From Streptococcus constellatus subsp. constellatus (GTDB taxonomy: Bacteria > Bacillota > Bacilli > Lactobacillales > Streptococcaceae), in contig NZ_AP014647.1 in the NCBI RefSeq assembly GCF_023167545.1, positions 124,001 through 188,000 on the forward strand: a stretch of 64,000 bases of DNA, in the 5' to 3' direction. The notes below the pieces were generated by a model. It was not told the origin of the DNA. It saw only the letters and a program-made list of their open reading frames with translations, and made no database searches. The position numbers and the translations under genes are program-made. This document shows, piece by piece, positions 1-6,804 of the stretch (positions are counted from its first letter, which is position 1; every line of letters begins with the position of its first letter).

Positions 1-1026
1 AGTGCCAATTTTAGAAGTTTCAACTATGCCACACAATCTTCAAGAAGTCCGGGCTCTACCATTAAGCCCTTGGTTGTGTACAGCCCCGCAGTTGATGCAG
101 GTTGGTCTATCAATAAAGAATTGGATAATAGTACAACAACGTATGGAAATTATACCGTGAATAACTATGCTGGGATTCAATCCAGTCCGACTGTACCAAT
201 GTATCAGGCTTTAGCACAATCCTTAAATATTCCCGCAGTTGCGGCTGCCAATGAATTGGGGCTGAAAAAGGTTTTTGAATATGGTAAAAAATTTGGCCTG
301 AATATGGATAAAGTGAGTCAGACCCTTGGGGTAGCTCTTGGTAGTGGCGTAACAACTAATCCACTGCAAATGGCACAAGCCTATTCTACTTTTGCAAATA
401 ATGGGGTTATGAATGATGCGCATTTGATTACCAAAATTGAAAATGCTAGTGGGCAAGTCGTTAAAACTCATAAATCTACCTCGACTCGAGTACTCAACCG
501 CTCAACAACAGAAAAAATGACGAGTATGATGCTGGGAACATTTACCAATGGTACTGGTGTGTATGCAGCACCTTATGGCTATACTATGGCTGGAAAGACG
601 GGAACGACAGAAACTAACTTTAATCCAGATTTATCAGGAGACCAATGGGTTATTGGTTACACGCCAGATGTGGTGATTAGTCAGTGGCTGGGTTTCCCAA
701 AGACAGATGAAAATCATTATCTTACAGGCACCAGTGCCAATGAAGCTTCAGCTATTTTCCGAAGTGTGGCAAATAGTATCCTACCGTATACAAAGGGTAC
801 GAAGTTCGGTGATGAAAATGCCTATGCAAAAAATGGTATTGCACCGGTTGATACGAGTGGTACAAATAACACTACGAATCAAAGTGACAATCGTTCAGAT
901 GTCTTGAAAGATGTGCAGGATAAAGCTAAGAACTTGGTTGACCAAGCTAAAAAAGCAATTGATGATGCTAAAATTCCTGAAAAAGCGAAAAATCTTTGGG
1001 ATACAGTCAAGAGTTGGTTCCAATAG
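1..1026 (+). CDS. pbp2A: Class A penicillin-binding protein 2A, C-terminal part (5' end outside window)
   Basis: The frame is open from base 1 and the start lies before the window, so only the last 341 residues are present. They carry the transpeptidase domain of a bifunctional penicillin-binding protein, which cross-links peptidoglycan outside the membrane. Visible motifs are the active-site SxxK (STIK, nt 55-66), SxN (SLN, nt 220-228) and KTG (KTGTT, nt 595-609). The last ~65 residues are an Asn/Thr/Ser-rich linker followed by a Lys/Asp-rich amphipathic tail. Choosing PBP2A over other class A proteins rests partly on the next genes, since pbp2A-rpmG-secE-nusG is the usual streptococcal order. 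The ATG-like TTG at nt 70 is internal, not the start. Confidence 0.9.
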   Translation, partial: SANFRSFNYATQSSRSPGSTIKPLVVYSPAVDAGWSINKELDNSTTTYGNYTVNNYAGIQSSPTVPMYQALAQSLNIPAVAAANELGLKKVFEYGKKFGLNMDKVSQTLGVALGSGVTTNPLQMAQAYSTFANNGVMNDAHLITKIENASGQVVKTHKSTSTRVLNRSTTEKMTSMMLGTFTNGTGVYAAPYGYTMAGKTGTTETNFNPDLSGDQWVIGYTPDVVISQWLGFPKTDENHYLTGTSANEASAIFRSVANSILPYTKGTKFGDENAYAKNGIAPVDTSGTNNTTNQSDNRSDVLKDVQDKAKNLVDQAKKAIDDAKIPEKAKNLWDTVKSWFQ

Positions 1027-1075
1027 ACTTGTCAAAAACGGGCTTTCCTGATATAATAAATAGAATGGAGGCGTT

Positions 1076-1228
1076 ATGGCACTAAAAAGAGCAAGTCTGG
1101 CGTGCACGGTTTGTGGATCGAGAAACTATTCAATTAAATTGAGTAGTACGCCAAAACCAAAACGTCTGGAAGTAAATAAGTATTGTAAACATTGCAGTAA
1201 ATATACAATTCATAAAGAAACTAGATAG
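1076..1228 (+). CDS. rpmG: 50S ribosomal protein L33
   Basis: A 50-residue basic protein read directly from the sequence, preceded by a good ribosome binding site (GGAGG, spacing about 6). It has the two Cys-x-x-Cys pairs (C10/C13 and C37/C40) that bind zinc in the C+ form of L33, so it is not the zinc-free paralogue made under zinc starvation. It is a component of the large ribosomal subunit. It sits 49 bp after pbp2A and 9 bp before secE, the normal streptococcal arrangement. Confidence 0.92.
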   Translation: MALKRASLACTVCGSRNYSIKLSSTPKPKRLEVNKYCKHCSKYTIHKETR

Positions 1229-1237
1229 GAGAAAGTT

Positions 1238-1414
1238 GTGAAATTCATCAGAGATACATTTCAAGTGTTAAAAGATACAACTTGGCCAACTAGAAAGCAA
1301 AGCTGGATAGATTTTATCTCAGTCATGGAATACACCGCTTTCTTTGTTGTTATTATTTATCTTTTCGATCTCTTTGTTACAAGAGGTTTAGTACGATTGT
1401 TAAATATCTTTTAA
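1238..1414 (+). CDS. secE: Preprotein translocase subunit SecE
   Basis: A 58-residue protein starting at GTG, with AGGAGA upstream. It has the short single-span SecE layout of Gram-positive bacteria: an amphipathic N-terminal helix, a conserved TTWPTRKQ segment (about residues 14-21) and one transmembrane helix (about residues 31-55). SecE clamps SecY in the general secretion channel. It lies between rpmG and nusG, the position conserved across Firmicutes. A terminator follows at once, so nusG has its own promoter here. Confidence 0.92.
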   Translation: MKFIRDTFQVLKDTTWPTRKQSWIDFISVMEYTAFFVVIIYLFDLFVTRGLVRLLNIF

Positions 1415-1419
1415 TTTTT

Positions 1420-1452
1420 AACCTGCTTGCTATTTGTCAAGTAGGTTTTTAT
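1420..1452 (+). terminator. Rho-independent terminator after secE
   Basis: A 10-bp stem (AACCTGCTTG paired with CAAGTAGGTT, one G-U pair) with an 8-nt loop, followed by a T-run. It ends the pbp2A-rpmG-secE transcript. Confidence 0.8.
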
Positions 1453-1475
1453 TGTAAAAAATAGCAGTTAAAAGG

Positions 1476-1502
1476 TTGCATTGGCTATTTTTGTGGTATA
1501 AT
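1476..1502 (+). promoter_or_regulatory. nusG promoter (extended -10)
   Basis: TTGCAT, a 15-nt spacer, then TATAAT preceded by TGG, which makes an extended -10 that tolerates the short spacer. It lies between the secE terminator and nusG. Confidence 0.65.
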
Positions 1503-1520
1503 AGGGCTAGAAAGAAACCG

Positions 1521-1539
1521 AAGCCCACAGGCTTTTTTA
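1521..1539 (+). terminator. Small leader hairpin with T-run before nusG
   Basis: AAGCC and GGCTT form a 5-bp stem followed by six Ts, inside the short nusG 5' leader. It could attenuate nusG, but the stem is weak and could be chance. Confidence 0.3.
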
Positions 1540-1558
1540 TTTAGGAAAGGAAGAACTC

Positions 1559-2095
1559 ATGGACAGTTTTGATAAAGGCTGGTTTGTTCTGCAAACCTAC
1601 TCGGGTTATGAAAATAAAGTAAAAGAAAATCTTTTGCAACGTGCGCAAACCTACAATATGTTGGAAAACATTTTGCGCGTGGAAATCCCAACACAAACGG
1701 TACAAGTAGAGAAAAATGGAAAAACGAAAGAAGTTGAAGAAAATCGTTTTCCAGGTTATGTCTTGGTAGAAATGGTGATGACAGATGAAGCGTGGTTTGT
1801 CGTACGGAATACACCAAACGTAACCGGTTTTGTCGGTTCACACGGAAATCGCTCTAAACCAACTCCGCTTTTGGAAGAAGAAATCCGTCAAATTTTGATT
1901 TCAATGGGACAAACCGTTCAAGAATTCGATATTCATGTGAAAGTTGGCGATACTGTGCGTATCATTGATGGAGCTTTTGCAGATTATACAGGTAAAATCA
2001 CCGAAATTGACAACAACAAAGTTAAAATGATTATCTCTATGTTTGGCAATGACACGGTTGCAGAAGTAAATCTGAATCAAATTGCAGAGCTATAA
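1559..2095 (+). CDS. nusG: Transcription termination/antitermination protein NusG
   Basis: A 178-residue NusG, which binds RNA polymerase at the clamp and modulates pausing, termination and coupling to ribosomes. The N-terminal NGN domain starts with GWFVLQTYSGYE and includes ENRFPGYVLVEM; the C-terminal KOW domain begins around VKVGDTVRI and contains ADYTGKITEID (roughly residues 125-178). Length is normal for the family. GGAAAGGAAG precedes the ATG. A terminator at 2111-2144 makes this a single-gene unit behind its own promoter. Confidence 0.95.
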   Translation: MDSFDKGWFVLQTYSGYENKVKENLLQRAQTYNMLENILRVEIPTQTVQVEKNGKTKEVEENRFPGYVLVEMVMTDEAWFVVRNTPNVTGFVGSHGNRSKPTPLLEEEIRQILISMGQTVQEFDIHVKVGDTVRIIDGAFADYTGKITEIDNNKVKMIISMFGNDTVAEVNLNQIAEL

Positions 2096-2110
2096 TTCCT
2101 TGAAAAACAT

Positions 2111-2144
2111 AAAAAGGGTTGGGAAAAATTTCCAGCTCTTTTTA
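2111..2144 (+). terminator. Terminator after nusG
   Basis: An imperfect A/T-flanked hairpin (AAAAGGGTTGGGAAA pairing with TTTCCAGCTCTTTT through G-U pairs) followed by Ts, 16 bp after the nusG stop. Confidence 0.6.
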
Positions 2145-2252
2145 TATGCTATTTTAGCTTACTTACAAGTTTTGATATTCTCGCTAAGAGCTTATGCTCT
2201 TGATAATGATAGATTTCTAGTTGTTGAAAACGAATACATAATTCTTTGAAAA

Positions 2253-2261
2253 TGTTATAAT
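2253..2261 (+). promoter_or_regulatory. Extended -10 promoter for the orphan gene at 2303
   Basis: TGTTATAAT, an extended -10, lies 42 bp before the ATG. No good -35 is seen, as usual for TGn promoters. Confidence 0.5.
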
Positions 2262-2302
2262 AAGGATTGATAGAACAAAAAAATCATCTTTAAGGAGAAG
2301 TT

Positions 2303-3088
2303 ATGAAGACTATTTTTGAAAATCAAGAAGTCAAATTGAACCGTAAAAATGGAAGTACGGTCATTGTTAGAAATGATGGTTTTTCTTATCTAGATGCAAA
2401 AAGTGAAAAGAAAAATCTGAATATTTCATTTGATAAAGTTTCTACTATCTTGTCACTTCGTTATTGTAACTCTAATTCAAGTTATAATCTCATTTTTCGA
2501 GATAAGAATGGAAAGAATATGGCTGAATTTGATACAGATACCACCATTTACAATAATGGCCATAACATTTTAGAAACGAAAGCAATCCTACTGGCTTTTG
2601 CAGCAAGTAAACTTACAAAAGATTTCCCAAATAACCTAAGGGATCTTGATATAACACTGGCTTTTAGCATGAAAGAAAAAGAAATCCGTATTGCCAGTGG
2701 TATCATTTATGGCTCAAAGCATAAAATTAGTATTGAAGATATTCGTAGAGTACAATGTGTAACAAATGGTACGATTTCAAATCTTGCACTGTACAAAAGT
2801 GATAAAAAGACATTTTGGGATATGCCTGATATGAAGGTTCCTTGTAATGAAATTACTTTACCTTTATTTGAAGCGATTGTTACTAAAAATACAGGGAAGG
2901 GAATAGATTTCAGTCGTGGAAACGGTTTTGATCAAAAGACTTCTGAATTTATGATTATTCGTTACATGGATGCTAACTTTTTTGTCAATAGTGATGGAAC
3001 TCTTGATAAAGAATGGCAAAAACAAATCTATGATAGAATGAGTGCATACAAATATGACCTTGCAACTTTATTAGAATGGGTATTGTAG
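2303..3088 (+). CDS. Unrecognised 261-residue protein
   Basis: I do not recognise this protein. It has no signal peptide and no membrane segment. It reads as an alternation of short beta-rich stretches and charged turns, and the two halves each look like a beta-sandwich (residues ~1-100 and ~110-200), possibly a PH-like fold repeated. This is an impression, not a match. AAGGAGAAG sits 7 bp before the ATG and an extended -10 lies upstream, so it is probably expressed alone. It lies between the conserved nusG and tRNA-Cys/rpsB blocks, which suggests a strain- or clade-specific insertion. Confidence 0.6.
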   Translation: MKTIFENQEVKLNRKNGSTVIVRNDGFSYLDAKSEKKNLNISFDKVSTILSLRYCNSNSSYNLIFRDKNGKNMAEFDTDTTIYNNGHNILETKAILLAFAASKLTKDFPNNLRDLDITLAFSMKEKEIRIASGIIYGSKHKISIEDIRRVQCVTNGTISNLALYKSDKKTFWDMPDMKVPCNEITLPLFEAIVTKNTGKGIDFSRGNGFDQKTSEFMIIRYMDANFFVNSDGTLDKEWQKQIYDRMSAYKYDLATLLEWVL

Positions 3089-3205
3089 ATTGAGAGTATA
3101 ATTTTTACATATAAGTTGCTTTGTAGAGATAGAAAAAGGGAATAAAATGAACTGTAGTCAGCTATTACAGTAAGCAATCCGTACAGAATTACGTGAATAA
3201 AATAG

Positions 3206-3230
3206 AAGCGGTCAGCGATGTCCGCTTTTT
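3206..3230 (+). terminator. Terminator downstream of the orphan gene
   Basis: AAGCGG and CCGCTT form a 6-bp stem with a 10-nt loop, followed by TTTTT. The 117 bp between the stop codon at 3088 and this hairpin hold no gene I can support. Confidence 0.55.
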
Positions 3231-3303
3231 ATGTATAAACAAAATAAAGTGTTACCAAATAGATAGCCTCAAATTTATTCCCAGATTAGTTTCAAAGTAA
3301 AAC

Positions 3304-3329
3304 AAAAAGCCTGATTTCACAGGCTTTTT
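3304..3329 (-). terminator. Terminator of tRNA-Cys
   Basis: A perfect 10-bp inverted repeat (AAAAAGCCTG / CAGGCTTTTT) with a 6-nt loop. It is symmetric and can act on both strands; it lies just downstream of tRNA-Cys on the minus strand. Confidence 0.75.
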
Positions 3330-3362
3330 GTTCGGTTGATTCCTGACAGGTCAGGTATTGAA

Positions 3363-3433
3363 AGGCGGTAGACGGATTTGAACCGACGATCAAGCTTTTG
3401 CAGAGCCGTGCCTTACCACTTGGCTATACCGCC
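3363..3433 (-). tRNA. tRNA-Cys (GCA)
   Basis: On the minus strand a cloverleaf forms with a 7-bp acceptor stem (GGCGGTA / TACCGCC), discriminator U, an anticodon loop CTGCAAA giving anticodon GCA, and a T-arm with TTCGAAT. U73 and GCA are the identity elements of cysteine tRNA. CCA is not encoded. Its own promoter lies upstream and a hairpin terminator downstream, so it is a single-gene unit. Confidence 0.93.
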
Positions 3434-3445
3434 ACAACTTTTACT

Positions 3446-3474
3446 ATTTTATCGTAAAAAATCATTTTCGTCAA
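3446..3474 (-). promoter_or_regulatory. Promoter of tRNA-Cys
   Basis: On the minus strand TTGACG, a 17-nt spacer and TAAAAT lie just before the tRNA. Confidence 0.65.
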
Positions 3475-3583
3475 GAGTGTAGATTTGTTTCTATCGGTAA
3501 AATTGTAGTGCTTCATCATCTAAGATTAAACTCTAGAATAAACAGATGGAGATTGAGAAGACTATAAAAAAGCAGAATACCTC

Positions 3584-3612
3584 TTGTAAAATAGAAGAAC
3601 TTTTGATATGAT
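3584..3612 (+). promoter_or_regulatory. rpsB promoter
   Basis: TTGTAA, a 17-nt spacer and TATGAT. This places the start of transcription about 110 nt before the rpsB ATG. Confidence 0.7.
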
Positions 3613-3618
3613 AGTAGA

Positions 3619-3726
3619 TGTCGTGTAATCGGCAAATACTCATTTCAGATGAATTGTGAAATTGTTGCCTACGGGTGATTTTGCAAGTTGAAATCTGAAA
3701 GAGGAAAAAAACAAAAAGGAGATCTT
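3619..3726 (+). promoter_or_regulatory. Structured leader of rpsB (candidate S2 autoregulatory element)
   Basis: The leader between the promoter and rpsB contains a perfect 8-bp long-range helix (TTTCAGAT at 3643-3650 with ATCTGAAA at 3693-3700) enclosing about 40 nt. Ribosomal protein operons often carry leaders of this kind bound by their own product; S2 leaders are known in several bacterial groups. That this one binds S2 is inference. Confidence 0.45.
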
Positions 3727-3730
3727 ACTC

Positions 3731-4513
3731 ATGGCAGTAATTTCAATGAAACAACTTCTTGAGGCTGGTGTGCACTTTGGTCACCAAACTCGTCGCTGGA
3801 ACCCTAAGATGGCGAAATACATCTTTACAGAACGTAACGGTATCCACGTAATTGACCTTCAGCAAACTGTAAAATTTGCAGATCAAGCATACGACTTTAT
3901 GCGCGATGCTGCTGCTAACGATGCGGTTATCTTGTTTGTTGGTACGAAAAAGCAAGCTGCTGATGCTGTAAAAGATGAAGCAGAACGTGCAGGTCAATAC
4001 TACATCAACCACCGTTGGTTGGGTGGAACTCTCACTAACTGGGAAACGATCCAAAAACGTGTTGCTCGTTTGAAAGAAATCAAACGCATGGAAGAAGACG
4101 GAATTTTTGACGTGCTTCCTAAGAAAGAAGTCGCTCTTCTTAATAAACAACGCGCTCGTCTTGAAAAATTCTTGGGTGGTATCGAAGAAATGCCTCGCAT
4201 CCCAGACGTAATGTACGTTGTTGATCCACATAAAGAACAAATCGCTGTAAAAGAAGCTAAGAAGCTTGGTATTCCAGTGGTTGCGATGGTCGACACGAAT
4301 ACAGATCCAGATGACATTGATGTGATTATTCCAGCAAATGATGATGCTATCCGCGCTGTTAAATTAATCACTGCGAAAATGGCTGATGCGATTATCGAAG
4401 GGCGTCAAGGTGAAGATAACGTTGAATCAGTAGAAGTAGAATTAGCTGCAACTGATACACAAGCAGATTCTATTGAAGAAATCGTTGAAGTTGTTGAAGG
4501 CTCAAACGAATAA
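3731..4513 (+). CDS. rpsB: 30S ribosomal protein S2
   Basis: A 260-residue S2, a small-subunit protein needed for S1 docking and translation initiation. It opens with the family signature [20 protein letters not shown] and contains [12 protein letters not shown] (about residues 93-104) and the [14 protein letters not shown] segment. The acidic C-terminal tail (from about residue 230) is typical of streptococci. AAAAGGAGATC precedes the ATG. It forms the standard rpsB-tsf pair; a GC-rich hairpin between the genes probably lowers tsf transcription. Confidence 0.97.
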   Translation: MAVISMKQLLEAGVHFGHQTRRWNPKMAKYIFTERNGIHVIDLQQTVKFADQAYDFMRDAAANDAVILFVGTKKQAADAVKDEAERAGQYYINHRWLGGTLTNWETIQKRVARLKEIKRMEEDGIFDVLPKKEVALLNKQRARLEKFLGGIEEMPRIPDVMYVVDPHKEQIAVKEAKKLGIPVVAMVDTNTDPDDIDVIIPANDDAIRAVKLITAKMADAIIEGRQGEDNVESVEVELAATDTQADSIEEIVEVVEGSNE

Positions 4514-4530
4514 TCAAGTAACGAACCTAT

Positions 4531-4557
4531 GGGGCGGGGCCTAGCCCTCCCCTTTTT
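4531..4557 (+). terminator. Intercistronic hairpin between rpsB and tsf
   Basis: GGGGCGGGG pairs with CCCTCCCC and is followed by TTTTTATT, 17 bp after rpsB. Because tsf follows in 40 bp without a clear promoter, it is likely a partial terminator. Confidence 0.65.
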
Positions 4558-4595
4558 ATTCAATCAAATCGTAATATCTTAATTGGAGGATCAAA

Positions 4596-5639
4596 ATGGC
4601 AGAAATTACAGCTAAGCTTGTAAAAGAATTGCGTGAAAAATCTGGTGCTGGTGTCATGGATGCTAAAAAAGCACTTGTAGAAGTAGATGGCGATATCGAA
4701 AAAGCAATCGAATTGCTTCGTGAAAAAGGTATGGCAAAAGCTGCTAAAAAAGCAGATCGTGTTGCTGCTGAAGGATTGACTGGTGTCTATGTGAGTGGCA
4801 ATATCGCTGCTATCGTTGAAGTGAATTCAGAAACAGATTTTGTAGCAAAAAATGCTCAATTTGTTGAATTAGTAAACGAAACGGCTCAAGTGATTGCAGA
4901 AGGCAAACCAGCGAACAATGAAGAAGCACTTGCTTTGATAATGCCTTCAGGAGAAACACTTGAAGCTGCTTATGTTAGTGCAACTGCTACAATTGGAGAA
5001 AAAATTTCATTCCGTCGTTTTGCAGTTGTTGAAAAAGCAGATGATCAAGTATTTGGTGCATACCAACACAATGGTGGACGTATCGGAGTTATTACTGTTC
5101 TTTCAGGTAGTGACGAAGATCTTGCAAAACATGTAGCAATGCACGTTGCTGCTATGAAACCGTCTGTTCTTTCATACAAAGAATTGAGCGAAGAATTTAT
5201 CCATGATGAATTGGCTCAAATGAACCATAAAATTGACCAAGACAATGAAAGCCGTGCAATGGTTGGTAAACCAGCACTTCCACACTACAAATTTGGTTCT
5301 AAACTTCAATTGACAGATGAAGTAATTGCACAAGCTGAAGAAGATATTAAAGCAGGTCTTGCGGCTGAAGGTAAGCCAGAAAAAATCTGGGACAAAATCA
5401 TCCCTGGTAAGATGGATCGCTTTATGTTAGATAACACAAAAGTCGACCAACAATATACACTCTTAGCCCAAGTTTATATTATGGATGACAGCAAAACTGT
5501 TGAAGCATTCCTTGAAAGTCAAGGGGCTACAATCGCTAGCTTCACACGTTTTGAAGTAGGTGATGGTATTGAAAAAGCTGCCAATGATTTTGAATCAGAA
5601 GTAGCTGCTACAATGGCTGCTGCACTTGGACAAAACTAA
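4596..5639 (+). CDS. tsf: Elongation factor Ts
   Basis: A 347-residue EF-Ts, the guanine nucleotide exchange factor for EF-Tu. The N-terminal UBA-like region reads [20 protein letters not shown] and the core has the classic SETDFVAKN motif (about residues 78-86). The length of about 346 is the streptococcal norm. TTGGAGGATC precedes the ATG. It follows rpsB and ends in a perfect 15-bp terminator. Confidence 0.97.
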   Translation: MAEITAKLVKELREKSGAGVMDAKKALVEVDGDIEKAIELLREKGMAKAAKKADRVAAEGLTGVYVSGNIAAIVEVNSETDFVAKNAQFVELVNETAQVIAEGKPANNEEALALIMPSGETLEAAYVSATATIGEKISFRRFAVVEKADDQVFGAYQHNGGRIGVITVLSGSDEDLAKHVAMHVAAMKPSVLSYKELSEEFIHDELAQMNHKIDQDNESRAMVGKPALPHYKFGSKLQLTDEVIAQAEEDIKAGLAAEGKPEKIWDKIIPGKMDRFMLDNTKVDQQYTLLAQVYIMDDSKTVEAFLESQGATIASFTRFEVGDGIEKAANDFESEVAATMAAALGQN

Positions 5640-5675
5640 ACCAGCCAATCCACTATCTAGAATTTAAAATAAGTA

Positions 5676-5712
5676 AAAAGGTTAGAGAACTAAGTCTGTT
5701 CTCTAACCTTTT
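5676..5712. terminator. Bidirectional terminator between tsf and a convergent membrane gene
   Basis: A perfect 15-bp inverted repeat (AAAAGGTTAGAGAAC and its complement) with a 7-nt loop. A-run and T-run flank both sides, so it serves both strands. Confidence 0.85.
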
Positions 5713-5728
5713 CTAGTCCCATTTGCTA

Positions 5729-6079
5729 TTATTTTACAATTCGTTTCGTGAATCCTTTGTGTGAAATGACTAAGTCTACAAAGATTAAAACAACTAAGGA
5801 GATAAGTAAATAAGTAATTTCAGAGTAGGTGAAAGCAATTCGATAAGTTTGTGTAAAAAGAATAGCAAAAACACTGGTAACAACAATGGCTAAATCAATT
5901 GTCCATTTTGTTTTGGGTTTTATTGAAGACGGTTCAAATAAAAACGGGGCAAATAAACAGGCGACTAATGTGGCGACTTGAACATCTACATAGTCAGCAG
6001 AAATAATTGTAAAAAAGAATAAAGTTGAAAACAACCAAACCAGTATATGACGTGTATATTTGAACCAATCCATTTTCAT
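5729..6079 (-). CDS. Small unrecognised membrane protein
   Basis: A 116-residue hydrophobic protein that I do not recognise. About four membrane segments can be read (residues ~10-28, 33-48, 60-78 and 85-106), with short charged loops and a basic C terminus (SHKGFTKRIVK). AAAGGAGG lies 8 bp before the ATG chosen; an out-of-frame ATG 4 nt upstream is ignored. It is transcribed toward tsf and shares the bidirectional terminator. Nothing in it or its neighbours suggests a function. Confidence 0.65.
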   Translation of the reverse strand: MKMDWFKYTRHILVWLFSTLFFFTIISADYVDVQVATLVACLFAPFLFEPSSIKPKTKWTIDLAIVVTSVFAILFTQTYRIAFTYSEITYLLISLVVLIFVDLVISHKGFTKRIVK

Positions 6080-6261
6080 TCATTTGGCCTCCTTTTATTG
6101 ATATCGTCAAATTTTCATCTATATTATAACGCTTTAAAATTAAAAGGCAAGCGTTTACACTTGAATTGTTGCTGATAGATAAGCTTTTTCACTTGCTTGA
6201 ATAATCAGACTTTTCAGTTTTTCATTTAACTCTTTTTCTTTTAAAAAGAGAAGAATTTCGG

Positions 6262-6287
6262 TATAATATTAGTCAAAGATAGTCAAT
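6262..6287 (+). promoter_or_regulatory. ctsR promoter -10 and CtsR operator
   Basis: TATAAT (6262-6267) is followed by the tandem heptad AGTCAAAGATAGTCAAT (6271-6287), a close match to the CtsR operator of Firmicutes (direct repeat of GGTCAAA type, 3-nt spacing). The operator covers the transcription start, so CtsR would repress its own operon until heat or protein stress. Confidence 0.85.
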
Positions 6288-6339
6288 GTCAGTTGTGGGT
6301 AGTTGTTTATAGACTGAGACCAAAAAGAAAGGAGTTGTC

Positions 6340-6801
6340 ATGAGTAATAAAAATACATCAGATAATATTGAAGAATATATTAAAGCTCTTTTGGCACAGG
6401 CAGGGATTGCGGAGCTGAAGCGAAGTGAGATTGCAGATGTTTTTCAGGTTGTTCCTAGCCAGATAAATTATGTAATAAAGACGCGCTTTACGGAGAGTCG
6501 TGGCTATGTTGTTGAAAGTAAGCGTGGTGGAGGAGGCTATATTCGGATTGGTCGAATTGAATTTTCCAATCACCATGAGTTGCTTTGTGATTTGTTGCAT
6601 AGCGTTGGTGAGCAGATTAGCCATCAGGTCTTTACAGATATTATTCAGCTGTTATTTGATGAACAGATCATGACAGAACGAGAAGGGAATCTTCTTTTAG
6701 CAACGACAACAGACAGGGTGTTGGGGACAAATGCTGCACAGATTCGTGCGCGGATGTTAAAGAAAATTTTACAGCAAGTTGATAGAAAAGGGAAAAACTA
6801 A
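6340..6801 (+). CDS. ctsR: Transcriptional repressor CtsR
   Basis: A 153-residue CtsR, the class III heat-shock repressor of clp genes. The N-terminal winged helix-turn-helix (residues ~8-70) includes R62 and the glycine-rich wing tip G63-G66 that acts as heat sensor in this family. The C-terminal half is the dimerisation domain (ARMLKKILQQV near the end). AAAGGAG precedes the ATG. Its operator lies upstream and clpC follows 3 bp after the stop, giving the two-gene ctsR-clpC operon without mcsA/mcsB, as usual in streptococci. Confidence 0.95.
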   Translation: MSNKNTSDNIEEYIKALLAQAGIAELKRSEIADVFQVVPSQINYVIKTRFTESRGYVVESKRGGGGYIRIGRIEFSNHHELLCDLLHSVGEQISHQVFTDIIQLLFDEQIMTEREGNLLLATTTDRVLGTNAAQIRARMLKKILQQVDRKGKN

Positions 6802-6804
6802 TAT

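Noticed and set aside
3148..3174. Short ATG ORF of 8 codons before the hairpin at 3206
   Set aside because: Too short and without a ribosome site; likely chance.
3743..4371. Two minus-strand ORFs (165 and 123 codons) opposite rpsB
   Set aside because: Antisense artefacts of the strongly biased codons of a ribosomal gene.
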